Source of the DNA: Gonapodya prolifera JEL478
Lineage: Eukaryota > Monoblepharomycota > Monoblepharidomycetes > Monoblepharidales > Gonapodyaceae
Reading direction: 5' to 3'
Assembly: GCA_001574975.1 (NCBI GenBank)
Contig: KQ965846.1
Coordinates: forward strand, 4,958-68,957
Length of the DNA: 64,000 bases
The translations under genes were made by a program, and so were the position numbers. Shown here one piece after another: positions 1 to 12,949 of this stretch; within the stretch, counting starts at the first letter, position 1, and each line of letters starts with the position of its first letter. Under the pieces are notes generated by a model, which was given only the letters and a program-made list of their open reading frames with translations, did no database searches and was not told where the DNA came from.

Positions 1-305
1 AACCCACATGAAAATGGAAAACCCAAGGGGTCTGCAAAATTACATATGATTCTTTCCGTGCAAAAAATAGCACATTTATTTATTTATGTGACATCCTTGT
101 CCTGACAAGCTCTCGAGGATAGAAAATAAGACCTAGTGTTGCATAGGTAAAAGGTCTGTGTACTCAAACTTTAATACACAAGCAGAACGTTTGCATATAC
201 TACTATTTATGGCGAGAGGTATGACATGAAGACTGGGTTTTCACCCCCTTCCAATATCCTGCAAATTGGAAGGGTTGTTGGTCGGTGCTGCTTAACCTGT
301 TCACA
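1..305. other. left edge, no gene seen
   Basis: This stretch lies downstream of the minus-strand severin gene. It is AT-rich with no convincing reading frame, and probably holds the severin 3' UTR and terminator. Confidence 0.5.
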
Positions 306-2162
306 TTAGGAGAGTAAGCCAAACTTCCCTTTGAAGTTCAATTGGTACATAGTCCAAAAAACACTTGCCAAATATTCCATTGCAACAACAAGCCCTTGCT
401 TTCGCTCTTGAGCAGAAGATGCTTTACCAATCCACACAAACACCTGATTTGAAAAATAGTGTGACAGTTTAATTCAATAACTTTCTTGCAAAAGTTTGGA
501 CATACTTCTGGGCCAACATCAAGGATAAAGACGTCATCAGAGATCTGCAAACATAAAAAGTAGTGTCAAAAGAGTCAGAGTTTTTTTCAAATCACTCTAC
601 TCACAAAATCTTTCAAGGATATTTTTCCACGTGCCACTTCACTGAAAAAAAGCTGTCCTGTAGCATCAGATACCCTTGTGGCAGACAAACTAAAATTGAG
701 AAATGGGATGAAAACAATTCAAAAGGAAGCGTACCGTAGAAGCACCTTGTCCACGTCGTTCTTCCCAACAGCTGCATCAGAACCTGAGTGAAACAATAAT
801 GCCACTGTCGTGCAGGGCAAAAAAGGGGAACATACCACCCTCTTGCGCACTCTTTACTTTGATGCTATTCCAGTCTTTCACACCCAAAAGGTCCCAGAAA
901 GGTTTTGCGTCATTATCACCTTCACTGTAAACCTGATAGCAGATGGGTGATGCGTGTTCTTTAATTTAACAATGACGTAAAATACTCACATGCACTTTCG
1001 CGAGGCCTTTGCGCTCATCATCAATTGCTCTACAAAGCTCACCACCTTTGATCTTTTCACCAGGTGACGATTCACTGATACCCCAGGTTTCAGTTTATTC
1101 TTTCGGCGCTACTTTTTCAAATCACTTGCCTGCCATTCCACTGGTATAAATTCATGCCAGCATCAAGAATAAAGACATCCCCACTATTCAAACTTTCGAA
1201 TTGCAGGGGTACTGAAGAGTGAACGAAAGACCAACAAAGATGAGGCGGAACACATAAAGCTCCTCGAACGTGTCATACCTTCGCGCACAATGATATTCTT
1301 CATCTTTCCACCCTTAATTTGTAAAAGTCTTGGGCGATACTCTCCAGCCTTTTATCCGGAAACTTTCGTGATCGGGTGCACTCGCTGTGACGCGCCAACA
1401 ATGTTTCACCTTCACATGCTTGAAACCTGATTCAACTCCCCCTTCCAGCACAGTGAATTTCTTGAAATAGGAAAGAAGCAATTCCGATTCAGACCCCTGA
1501 ACTTCGCGGTGTTGAACTGGCACAGTTCCCAAATCTGCTCGTTTGAAAAATTTGAACATTTCAAATTTGCGTTCGAATGAGCGTGCACAGTACACCAAAC
1601 CAACAATCATCAAGTTCCACTGTCTTGTAAGCAGCCGTTCCAGCCTCATCCTGACTGGTTTGCAAGCCGAGCCTACACCGAATTTTTCAAATGATGCCTT
1701 CCGCGCTTCATCCCAGAAAGATCACTTGCCAGAAATGAATGTCATGATAAAGCTTATTCTCGTTGGGTTTCATCCACGAATTGATGACAATATAAGAGTC
1801 TCCCGAGTAAAATTCACCAAGTCGTTCCACCGGCCACGGAACCACTTTGAATTGTTCTATGCGCCAGCAACGCAGACCAGGTTTGGTCCCCACTCCATGC
1901 CACTGTGCCTCCGTGCTTGCAGCATCGAGTCTAACCTGGGACGGTGACGAAGACGTCAGAGCTGAAGTGGAGCAGCAAACATTGGAAGGATCAAGAACCA
2001 ATTAATCAAACTCACAGACTTTTCGAGATCAGTCCCAAGGCCGGCGATATTTGTTTCTGCGATATCTGTTCATTCCCACAAGCCGGTTGATCATGCTTGC
2101 AGACCCACAGCATCAATCGGAGCTCACCCACCTATCTTCTTGGGTTTCGTTAGACCGGCCAT
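306..2162 (-). CDS. severin/fragmin-like three-repeat gelsolin family actin-severing protein
   Basis: Gelsolin-family proteins cap and sever actin filaments in a calcium-dependent way in the cytoplasm. The start at 2162 gives [10 protein letters not shown], spliced (intron donor at 2131) onto [16 protein letters not shown], a typical severin N-terminus. Repeat 1 shows [25 protein letters not shown] and DIHFW (about 1700-1930). The linker [18 protein letters not shown] and [11 protein letters not shown] lie near 1410-1530. Repeat 2 shows [19 protein letters not shown] (about 1130-1190). Repeat 3 shows [12 protein letters not shown] spliced to VFVWIGK (about 430-540). The stop is at 306-308. 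Three repeats match severin/fragmin rather than six-repeat gelsolin or villin. At least eight introns are implied, and I did not place every boundary. The start codon lies 89 bp from that of the divergent ELP4 gene. Confidence 0.88.
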
Positions 2163-2251
2163 TACGTTCAGCGACTGGATAAGAGGAATGAGAGAAGATG
2201 TGATCGGGGAGAATCTCGGAAAATTTCGCAGCTGCGGCCAGTCTTTTCGCA
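2163..2251. promoter_or_regulatory. compact bidirectional promoter between severin and ELP4
   Basis: Only 89 bp separate the two divergent start codons, so both core promoters must fit here or overlap the first exons. I see no clear TATA box. Confidence 0.5.
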
Positions 2252-3767
2252 ATGAAGAGCTCTTTCCGCAGAGTGAAGGCGTCGAACTCCTCGACGACTA
2301 CTCCGTTAGGAAACATCATTGGGGTAAAACGCAGCCCTGCTGGGATTGGTGTACTCTCCACAGGAACGGAGATTGATTCCCTCCTCGGAGGCGGTGTTCC
2401 GCTCGGCAGCGTCTCACTGCTCTTGGAAGATCGTCTCACTTCTTACACTGACATAATATGTGGGTGTTTTATTGCAGAGGTGCGTTTCAAGTCCACTGTA
2501 TTGTGATCGTCCCTCACACTTGCCAAAGGGTGTTGTAGGTGAGAGCACGGTATACGTGGCTGGAGACGACGTGGATGCATTCTTTGGAAATCTTCCCGCC
2601 GCTCTCCGGACCCCGAATGACCAAGTTTTCGGGCGGGAGGAAGAAAGTGAACACCGTCCAGGTTGGTTTATCCGAATCGATTAATACCCCAAGCTCTTAA
2701 TTTCCACACGTTCGCACTTCAAGAATCCTCCCAGGAAGAAATGACGATTGCCTGGCGTTATGCTTCCCTACCACGATACTCTGCCCCAAATGTCGGACAG
2801 CCTGTCGCCCAATCTGCAGGAAAGCGGGTCGCCTTCAACCAGAGTTCAGCCTCTCGTTCAGATGATGGAGAACTGCTGCATTCCGGAGTGCGTGTAACCT
2901 TTGACTTCGGGAAGAAGATGCCGCCGGAGACCATTCATGCTGCTGGAGAACGAGTTTTGCGCTTCGACGTAGCGCCTCGTGACGAGATGAAGCAAGTGTA
3001 CGATCCATTTGAAAAGATCTTACATGACATCGCGGGAGTTGCACCCCTTACTTCCTCTTCCACATCGGGAACGCCAGTTGCCCCTCTCCGGATTGTTATT
3101 CGCTCGTTGCTCGGTGTGGCATGGCTCAGTGCTCTCTCTCACAATTTTGGGACTACGACTCCACTGGCTCGTCATGCAGAACGTGTCTATCGTTTTCTGC
3201 ACTCACTCCGTGTTTTAGTACGCGACCGTCACGCATCTGCGATAGTGACGATGCCAACACACCTGTTTGATGCAGGAAGCACAGGCGGTTTATCGCAAAG
3301 TCTTTTGCGTCGACTTGAGCATGCAGCAGACGGGGTAATTGAACTAGAGAGTTTTGATGGTGAGATATATTGAAGCAATGGAGGGTATCACGACTGAACT
3401 GCTCCATTTCATGGCAGGTACTATGCGATCCGTACACCCCGCGTTCAAGCAAGACTACCATGGTTTAGTGTTGCCGCACAAGCTTCACCGACCTGGAACG
3501 CTCACACACCTATCCCGAACACCCGAGCTAGAGTTGCGGAACCTGGCTTTTCGATTACGGAGAAAGAGATTTTCTGTAGAGCCATTTCATCTCCCCCCTG
3601 ACCTGAGCGAACCCAAGCAAGCAACCGCACGGAGTTCACAGGACCAGATTGTCGATGTTCGGACATCTTTCAACAAGCATAAAGGCTTACACGGCGGTGG
3701 TGATCAAACGAATGTGGGGAGCCATGCCAAAAAAGGCATCGCAAGTGGACAAAATGTGGACTTCTGA
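2252..3767 (+). CDS. ELP4: Elongator complex protein 4 (PAXNEB family)
   Basis: Elp4 is a RecA-fold subunit of the Elp4-5-6 hexamer of Elongator, which modifies tRNA wobble uridines. The start at 2252 gives MKSSFRRVKASNSS. Family features follow in order: LLGGGVPLGSVSLLLEDR, STVYVAGDDVDAFF, MTIAWRYASLPRY (about 2742), VTFDFGKKMPPETI, SLLRRLEHAADGVIELESFD, then after splicing DYHGLVLPHKLHRPGTL and LAFRLRRKRFSVEPFHLPPD. Introns at 2662-2723 and 3360-3417 join cleanly (RP|ESSQEEM; SFDG|TMRSV). The first intron begins after FIAE near 2480 and its acceptor near 2540 is less certain. The roughly 70-residue tail after HLPPDL is polar and lineage-specific. Length and motif order fit the family. Confidence 0.9.
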
Positions 3768-3900
3768 CTCAGCGAAATCCAGACGTAGATAACACGACTG
3801 ATTGGTTTATTTACAAATGAATAATCCACATGGCATTCAACAGTACTCAACTATGTCGAAAAAGGCAAACGTCTGTCGGTCTTCGGTCCATCGAAAGATG

Positions 3901-4474
3901 TTACTCGCAGTCCACCCATACTGACGCAATCTGTCCAACATAAGGCAGCTCAAAACGGTAAAGAGTATCCGAATTTTCATAAGCTTTCCATCTGTATTGC
4001 ACACGGAACATAAGTTGGTTCAAAGTGCCAAGCTCAAACGTTTACATACCCAAGCAGCACAATCAGTCCCAAGTCACAAACAAACAAAATCCAGCTTACG
4101 ACAGAGGAGATAAACATGAAAATGAAATGGACAACCTGTCGGGAATACGTAACTGTGAGTTGTAGACAATGAGTGCGCTAGTGTCAACTCACAAGCATTG
4201 ACGCAAAAATCAACGTGGATTGCCAAGCGTGAAAACGAACGTAATCATTCTTGGTCTCGAAAATAAGTAGCAACAGGCCCGTTACTGGTCCAAGGGCGTA
4301 AGAAAGGGCAGACTCGAAATCCAGTCGGATGGGAAGGCTCGTTTCGTATTTGTTTACTCGCTCTGCCGCCGCCTGAATATCTGGTGGATATCGCGTGCTA
4401 GACGGAAATTGTGCTGAAGAAGAGGACGGTCCACTGCCGATGGGTTGGTATCCAGAGAATGTTGCTGATGCCAT
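3901..4474 (-). CDS. UPF0132/DUF4870-like small multi-pass membrane protein
   Basis: The start at 4474 gives MASATFSGYQPIGSG, a Ser/Pro-rich cytosolic leader. The membrane part begins with SALSYALGPVTGLLLLIFE, then NDYVRFHAWQSTLIFASML. After an intron it continues HFIFMFISSVVSWILFVCDL and LIVLLG. The final exon reads WKAYENSDTLYRFELPYVG and ends VWVDCE with a stop at 3901. The YVRFHAWQS motif and the closing YRFELP..G are the recurring signature of this family, whose function is unknown. Three exons and three to four membrane segments are visible. The promoter region is shared with Ran. Confidence 0.75.
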
Positions 4475-4921
4475 TTGAAGTTTTGTTACGCGATTGCTTG
4501 GAGTGATGCTGAGTCGGTCAAAGATAAGATGAAGAAGGATGAAGAGTTGAGCAAAGTATCACAGAGAGGTTGCCCGAGAAAGTTCTGTGTGGGTGAAGGA
4601 GCGGAGTGGTTTTAATCGTTTGTGCTTCTCGCTGGAAACGACACTACTGAAGAGTCTTCATTTTGACACACTCTACCCCCTCTCCCAATTTCAAATGATT
4701 TTCAACACTGTGTATCCTCCTAGCGGCTCTCAGTGAGGTGCATGGGCGAAAGACACATTGAAGAGAAAATTTCCTTAATGAAAAATTCGACACAACAGCA
4801 CTACAAAATGCAGCAGGCAAAAGGAGGAGTATTGGATTTCAGTGTTCAGCTGCACGGGCCCTCTTGACCACTGCTTTTCGCGGCTTCTCATTTTGCTTTC
4901 ACCACCACACCACACGCAGAG
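4475..4921. promoter_or_regulatory. divergent intergenic region between UPF0132-like gene and Ran
   Basis: These 447 bp separate two divergent start codons. The stretch has no persuasive ORF, and a CA-rich run (about 4898-4915) lies just before the Ran start. It presumably contains both promoters. Confidence 0.4.
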
Positions 4922-6384
<1,463 letters not shown>

Positions 6385-6722
6385 TTTGATAATTCGTGGT
6401 TCACCTTCGATGTCCTTGTTTTTGACCAAACTTCCATGTGGTTTCAGCGACCTCCTGTAAATCGTGAATGTCCCCACGGCGACCTTGGAGGGATAAATCG
6501 ACGTTCTTTCGCCAATATCTCCCAGGACGCATCATCTCTTGAGCCGTTATCCGATCCAACACACACTCCCCACCCTTCCAACCCCTTCCCCGATCCCCAC
6601 CCTTATCTCATCTTGGGACAATCGGGCCACCCTAGATGCAATTGTGTCAGATTGTTCATTCTATATACATTTGATGGTCCGTCCTGAAATGAATCTCGTC
6701 CCAAATTAATTACCATGCCCTT
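6385..6722. other. convergent 3' region between Ran and the cyclin gene
   Basis: This is 338 bp between two stop codons of opposite genes. It is pyrimidine-rich (CCACCC-type runs near 6560-6610) and presumably holds both polyadenylation regions. No gene is supported. Confidence 0.4.
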
Positions 6723-7993
6723 TCACCACCCACGTTGTCCTTGCCCGTCTTTGGGGGACATTGAGGACCTATGCGTGACCTGCCCCTGCGTGACGTTTGC
6801 CGACGTGTCCCCGCCACTGTCCGCTTCCATCCCCCACATCTGATCCAGCCTGCCCTGCTCAAGCACACCTTCCAGCACGACCTTCCACCCGGCGTACTCC
6901 TCTGCGTCGACGAGGGCCTCTGTGATGTCTCGCTCGCAGAATGCGACTTCGGAAGGGTCACAGAAGAACTGACAGCACCAGGCGCGTTTCTCGTCAAAGA
7001 GTTCCAGCGTGCGCCCGATGATACGCGTGGAGAGTAGGATGCAGGAGCACGCGATGACATTGGCGGGGAAGAGGAGCGAGACGGGGGATTTGTAGCTGAA
7101 AATTGCGAGAGCGAAGAGGGGTCAGAAGTGAAATAGAAAGGTAGGTCCAATCCCGGATTGACCTACCTGTCGCTGGCAATGAGCCACGCACTTCGGGCAA
7201 TCGCCTGCCAGTCATACTGACTGTTGGATTCTTGAGAGCGGTCAAAATACGGTATCAGTATCCCTGTATGCGGGAAAGGGTATACGACAAATCTTGCTCA
7301 CTGGACAACTTGTCGCAAAATTTGATGACGAACTTTTGAGGGTGGAAAATGCGGAAGTCGAACCCGATGGTCTCGAGGACGACGCGTTCGATGTTAAGGT
7401 ACTCCTTTTTGGTGCGTTCACAGTCCTGGGAATGACAGGCCGAATTGGACAGAAAAAACGGCAACGGATGCGGTTGCGGTCCCACCATTTCGTCTGGTTC
7501 CTTTTGGTTGAACTCCTTCCCGTATTCGACGATGATTTCTTTCAGCTTTTTGTTTGTCTCCTCGATTTTGCAGCTTATGAAGAGGCACACTTGAGCTACG
7601 TCCTGAGTCGAGTTCTCTGGTAAAATCAGTGCAGATGTGGGTGAACCGAACACACACCACCGTCGAAAATTCGGTCGTCGTCATTGCATGCGTGGCATAG
7701 AACCGGTTGAAAAGAGCTTTCGCAGTCGCGTGTGTTCTCCACGGCAAGCGAAGACATCGGCCGAGCCGTTCGATGTTCTCCATTGCGTACTTTCGGATCG
7801 CCAGCTCGGTCTGCGGGTATATTCCGTGCTGTTGGTTATGATTTGCTAGCTCTTCGCGGGTGAAGAAGAGCTGCGTGTGGTAGATGTTGCTGATGGATGC
7901 CGTGAGATTGGGATCCCGTACGATCGACAAAGGAGTACAGCACCTGTTGAGCGGAAAACGCATCGTAGTGACAAAAGTCGTCTCCGCGGCCAT
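6723..7993 (-). CDS. CTK2: Ctk2-like cyclin (CTD kinase I beta subunit)
   Basis: Ctk2 is the cyclin of CTDK-I, the kinase that phosphorylates Ser2 of the RNA polymerase II C-terminal domain. ATG at 7993 gives MAAETTFVTTMRFPLNRCC, then YHTQLFFTREELANHNQQHG. The cyclin box follows: ERLGRCLRLPWRTHATAKAL, FNRFYATHAMTT, DVAQVCLFISCKIEETNKKL, then KEYLNIERVVLETIGFDFRI. The second cyclin fold shows DWQAIARSAWLIASDS spliced to SPVSLLFPANVIACSCILLS. The protein ends PKDGQGQRGW with a stop at 6723. An upstream in-frame GTG at 8011 is not needed. A hairpin spans the donor of the last intron (7138-7167). Cyclin K or L is a less likely alternative. Confidence 0.85.
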
Positions 7994-8069
7994 CTTAATC
8001 CACCGACGCACAAATCAAGCGACTGGAGTGAAGAGAGAGGGAAACTGGCTGTGGCCACCTGTTTCGCCA

Positions 8070-9956
8070 GTGCTGCAGCCAAAGTTTCGACTGAGCCTAG
8101 ACGCACACGCAGTCACTCTTGTCCTGCACGTTCCCTTTATAAGGACGCAGGAGATAGAGCTGGATGTCTCCGATGGAAACATCATTCGCTTCCATGCCAA
8201 ACCCTACTTTCTTAGGTATGTAGGACAATCTTGCCATCAGAGACAGGCAACACGCAGATAGCGCTCATCTTTCTCTTCCCTGCAGAGTCCATCTCCTTGG
8301 CCGTGTTGCCGAAGAGGAGGAACGGCACACGGCCAACTATGACATCGGGAGTGGGGAGCTTACTGTTCGAATACCCAAAGAATGTCCAGGCGAGGACTTC
8401 AAGGACCTAGACCTTCTTACCATACTGCTCATCTCTCCCAAATCGAACGAAGCCTCGTCCAAGGGCACCCCGCGCCCCGCGATTGAGGTGTTGGGTTCCG
8501 ACGAAGGAAGGCTACCAGACTCAGACGACGAAGACTCGGACGATGAAGATGGCAGTGTGGACATTGATTGCTCCTTTCCTTAGTCTGTTACGGAAGGCGA
8601 GAAGGTCAGAGCTCGAAAGAATTTTAACTACTCTCGACACCGTGTCCTTCTTACTCTTGACCTGAAACCATCGCCAGCTTCTTCCGCAGCATACTTACGG
8701 CTTAATTCCGCTTATGTCGGCGTCGGACCACAGCTACGCGAAGTGGCCTTTGAAGTGGTCGAATGTGCATCGGGAGAAATTTTTGGGTTGCCCAAGGACA
8801 AGCGTACTGAGCAACGTCGGGAAATGGAGGATGAAAGTTTTGACGAAGATCACTACATGTGCGTATTGATAATATCATGCTCCTATACTGCATTTTTACT
8901 GATTTGTTACCTTCCTACTACCATGCATCCAGAGCAGACTTGGCGAACAAACAAGACATCGCTCACATCTTCGAATGGAATCCGCCTTGGGCAGACACCT
9001 CAAATACAACTACTGGCCAGAGTGGCGCAACTTCGAGTGATACTAAGGCCTCGCCATTGCTTGCGGACGTCACGTCGCAAATGGACAATCTCAGCTTGAA
9101 CAGGTAAGTATTCCTCATCAACTCGCAGTCTTAAGACGAATAAAGCAAAAGTAATCTTTTAAAAGCGAAACTAAGAGCGCGTGGGACTCAACGCTCACTG
9201 AAAAAGAGAACCGCGCGCTCACACTCCTCCCCAAAACGGAATGTAAGCACACGTAACCCCTGTTTCCGTGTCTTTCCCCAAATCACTCAAACACACTCTA
9301 AAAAAGACATCCTCCACGACAAACGAGCCACCTACCTCTCCCTCATCGACATCCTGTTCGCCTACTGCTACGACCTTCGCACAACCGAGGGCGAGCACAC
9401 GGTGGAGTCGGCGTGGACGATTTGCAAAATATCATCAATTTTGTGTTGGGATGCGGTACGGCTCCCGTGTCTCATTGACTTTGGTCATCGTTTCCACAAT
9501 CCCGCCAACAATGCCCAATCCAGTGCTTCCCCTCCCTCCCTTCCCTCCTCGCCACCTCCTTCCGCCGCTCACTCGCTTATCCGCTGTACCGGTCTTGGCG
9601 CCTCTCCTTGCTTGTCCTCGACGACGTTCGCAGTGTGGTGAAACTCGGCAAACGTGCCGTGCTCAAGTGCTTGCTGGACATGAAGGAGGTCATGGACAGA
9701 CATGAGACGGCGTACTTGGTTGGGAGGTTGTGGGTGGATGATTACTGCGTTTGGGTGCAGAGTGCAAGGTTGCGTCGCTTTTCCAGTGATTTTCACCACT
9801 GGTTGGTTTCAAATTGCTTCTGGTTTTCTTCTCGCTCTGTGCAGTGATAAAAGACTGCGGTCTCTGTACGACGACGTTTCGAAGATCAAAATGAAAAAGT
9901 CAATGACTGATTGGCCTCTTAATGATCTCGACGAGATTGCCAAGATGGACTCGTAA
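8070..9956 (+). CDS. SHQ1: SHQ1 box H/ACA snoRNP assembly factor
   Basis: SHQ1 holds newly made Cbf5/dyskerin before it joins H/ACA particles. An N-terminal CS-like domain reads [20 protein letters not shown], then [14 protein letters not shown] and FHAKPYFLR, spliced to [12 protein letters not shown] and [20 protein letters not shown]. The SHQ1 domain shows [21 protein letters not shown], then after further introns [20 protein letters not shown] and [18 protein letters not shown], ending [20 protein letters not shown] with a stop at 9954-9956. The start is unresolved. Codon 8070 is GTG in frame, the only in-frame ATGs lie near 7884, inside the opposite cyclin gene, and an ATG split by an intron ending CAG at 8070 would give MLQPKF. 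Identity is firm; the 5' end is not. Confidence 0.85.
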
Positions 9957-11081
9957 AATAGTGGAGACGACTGAGGTGGTCCGATGTATCCTGCATATAT
10001 GTAACCTATCAATGATAGCAACGTTATTTACTCAATTATATATACACACGAATGCAGTGTTGCAACTTGAATGGGTTGGAAAAAACTTGATCAGATCTTC
10101 ATTTCACTTTAACTCTGTTGTATGAAGTTTCACATAACCAAGCCCAAATGCTAAGTTGCGGTCAATTTAGTGTAATTAAGCAATGGTACAAGTTGCTTTA
10201 CAAGGGCACAGCTAACTACATTGGACTGTGGACTGTTATTGGGGTTTTGTAATTCTTCTTCTTGAAAGACAATTATGCTTGTATGAATTTCATATAATTT
10301 TGGCGACTTAAGAGCTGCTTCTTTCCTTAGAATAGGCAGGAACAGTATTAAATGAAAATCTTATTTCTATCTAAAATCTCAATGAAACAAGATCAATTGA
10401 TCCAAAAAGATATCTGCACTATGTATATTTCCAACTTCAAGCAATTTTTGAGCAAATGGTTGCACTGTCACTTGAACTGATATTTTTGCAAAAGTAATCA
10501 TGGGGAGTTGGGTGAGCTGAGGTACTTGAATTTTATTTCTGGCTGCAAACATCTCCATACTGCATACATTACAAGGAAATATTGGATGGACACAAACACA
10601 GAGCAATTTGATTAAAAAAATACAAGCAAAACCATGTTAGCAATGCAAAACCCCAAGACTTACAGGGACAACAACTAGGGCCATTTCATATTCACATTTT
10701 AACTCCTTTTTGTCAATATTTTCTCTTTGAGTTTCATCTGGTCTTTTTGTTCTGAAAACTGCTATGTAGGAAAATGTTGTGTGGGCTGTGCTGTACAAAC
10801 TATGCTTCTAGATGGTTTATGCTATGGGCTTCAGCAGGCAATTAGGTTTCAAATATAAACACCATGTCCACATCTACCCTGTCTTCTTTATTTGAAGTAC
10901 ACCAAAATACTGACTCTCTATGAGCTTTTTTACATTGTCAAGCTCTACCAGAGTCTAGGTACTTCCACAGAAGACATGAAAAGAGAATACAGAGATCATG
11001 CTCTGTACAAATTTTTGCAATGAAACAAATATCATGCACTTCTTTATTTTTCTCTTGTTACAATCAAAACACAAATCAAAT

Positions 11082-11131
11082 ACAGGTGCACCAAAACCAA
11101 AACTTCTCAAAAGTTTCCTGTTATGGTAATA
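11082..11131. repeat. 50-bp direct repeat, copy 1
   Basis: Begins ACAGGTGCACCAAAA and ends CCTGTTATGGTAAT. It is matched with about five differences by 11433-11482, 351 bp downstream in the same orientation. Confidence 0.8.
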
Positions 11132-11292
11132 TTCAGCAGGGTGTGGGTTACACTTTTGTTTTGTGAGGTATGTAGCTGGTTGTAGTGCTTGCAGTTACTC
11201 AAGTATGTTTTTTTAAACTATTATATCCACCATAATCACAACTCTCAGAGAAAATTGGGCCATCAGGGTCTTCAGGGACTGCTGTGCCCAAA

Positions 11293-11321
11293 ATGCAGGG
11301 CTTGTGTGTGAAGCCCTGCAT
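11293..11321. repeat. hairpin with perfect 11-bp stem
   Basis: ATGCAGGGCTT and AAGCCCTGCAT are exact reverse complements around a 7-base GTGTGTG loop. After a two-base internal loop the pairing resumes (CCCA with TGGG), giving about 15 paired bases. Confidence 0.8.
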
Positions 11322-11432
11322 GATGGGTAAAGCAACCCCTTGGAAAAATTGTGCATGTATTTCAACAAAACAGAACTCCTTACATTGTTTAAATTGCATA
11401 TCACTGCAGGTTCCATGATTTCTTTTACACCA

Positions 11433-11482
11433 ACAGGTGCACCAAAATCACAACGTCTCAAACGTTATCCTGTTATGGTAAT
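11433..11482. repeat. 50-bp direct repeat, copy 2
   Basis: Second copy of the repeat at 11082-11131. Unlike copy 1 it keeps two CpG sites (ACGTCTC, AACGTTA), as expected if copy 1 lost CpGs by decay. Confidence 0.8.
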
Positions 11483-12949
11483 ACCTTTATGAGAACATTA
11501 ATCCAATCAACAACTGTATGATCCTTACAAGAAAAGAAAATCCAAACATTAACATTTGAAATATGAAAATGATAAGTTAAACCCTGGGTTTGGCCAAGTA
11601 TGGCACCCAAGGTTTTTGGAACCAAAAACCTCTGGAGTGATTTCTAGTTATAGAATCCCAGAAAATATTACCAAAATTCATTCATGACATCAGTAAGATC
11701 TTATGGTTGTGCCATCATCTCTGTCCCATCCCTTGTGTGCTTGCAATGCCATCATCATTACCACCAGCTCAATCCCAAACCTCAGGGTTCAGACAAATTT
11801 CACCACCCAAGAGCAATTTTTGTCACTCTGCAATATTATTGGCACTCAACGATGCTGGAACAAGCAATGATTTGATGGAATTGACTGGAATGTGACAGCA
11901 TCAACACATCTCACTCAGTAGGTCATACTGTGGTGGAAACTGATTTTCTCTTCATTGATGGCACTCAATATCATTGCAGTAAGAGTCTAGAATGTCAAAT
12001 GGGCAAATACATGTGTTCAGTTGCCAACAGAATTGATGTTGGGAGTCATTTTGGACAAAATTCAATTCAAAAACGCAACAAAAGCACTGAATAATTTCTG
12101 GCATTCCAATTTATTGATATTATAATTTGGTGAGCTTGCAACAGTGCTCTTGAACTAACATAGTGATGGCAAACCTGGGGTTTGAATGTGGTTAAATTTG
12201 TCTAAGACACAAATGAAAAATCACTGAAAATTGTGTCAATTTTTCCTCGCATTGATATCATATAGGGCAATTTGTCTTGAGAATTTCAAAGTTCAAAAGA
12301 GGTTTTGTTCACACAGCACAAAACTGCTACACCAGTCTGGTGAGGTTATTGCCTTATGGATTCAATCTTGCACACTACAACTCTACATATATAAAATCAA
12401 TTTTATTGTTCTCTTCAACTTATAACATTGGCAGTTTGTCTACACTTTGCTCAAATGTTGTTGTTCCAGGCAGTGTTATCAGTTGACCAAGCTGGCTTGT
12501 TAACCAACACTTAAGCCTGTGGCAGAGGGAAGGGTGCAGTGAAGCTGTAGGGAAGGAAGCTCTTATACAGATTGTTTTCTCTCATTGACCACACTTCTAA
12601 CCAGTCACTCCATTACACTTACCACACAGCTAGTGCTGAAAAGGCATGACAAGCCAAGTTGAGCAGCCCATTTTACTTAGCACCTGTTTGTGTTGTGGAG
12701 GCCATGCAAAACCAATCCAGTACTTAAGCTACATGTTTTGATATGGTCTTTGCACTAAGCTGGGTAAAAGACATGGAAACACAAGACTCAAGGCAACCTC
12801 AAGTTTTGACATTTGGTACCTAGTGACAACATCAAGTTCTATGATATTTGTGTAGCTAATACATACAATGGACCTGAGTTTCAGAGCCTGAGATTCTAGG
12901 ATTTTTGACCTCTGTCCTTGTTCCTGAAAAATTGATGACCAAGCATAAA

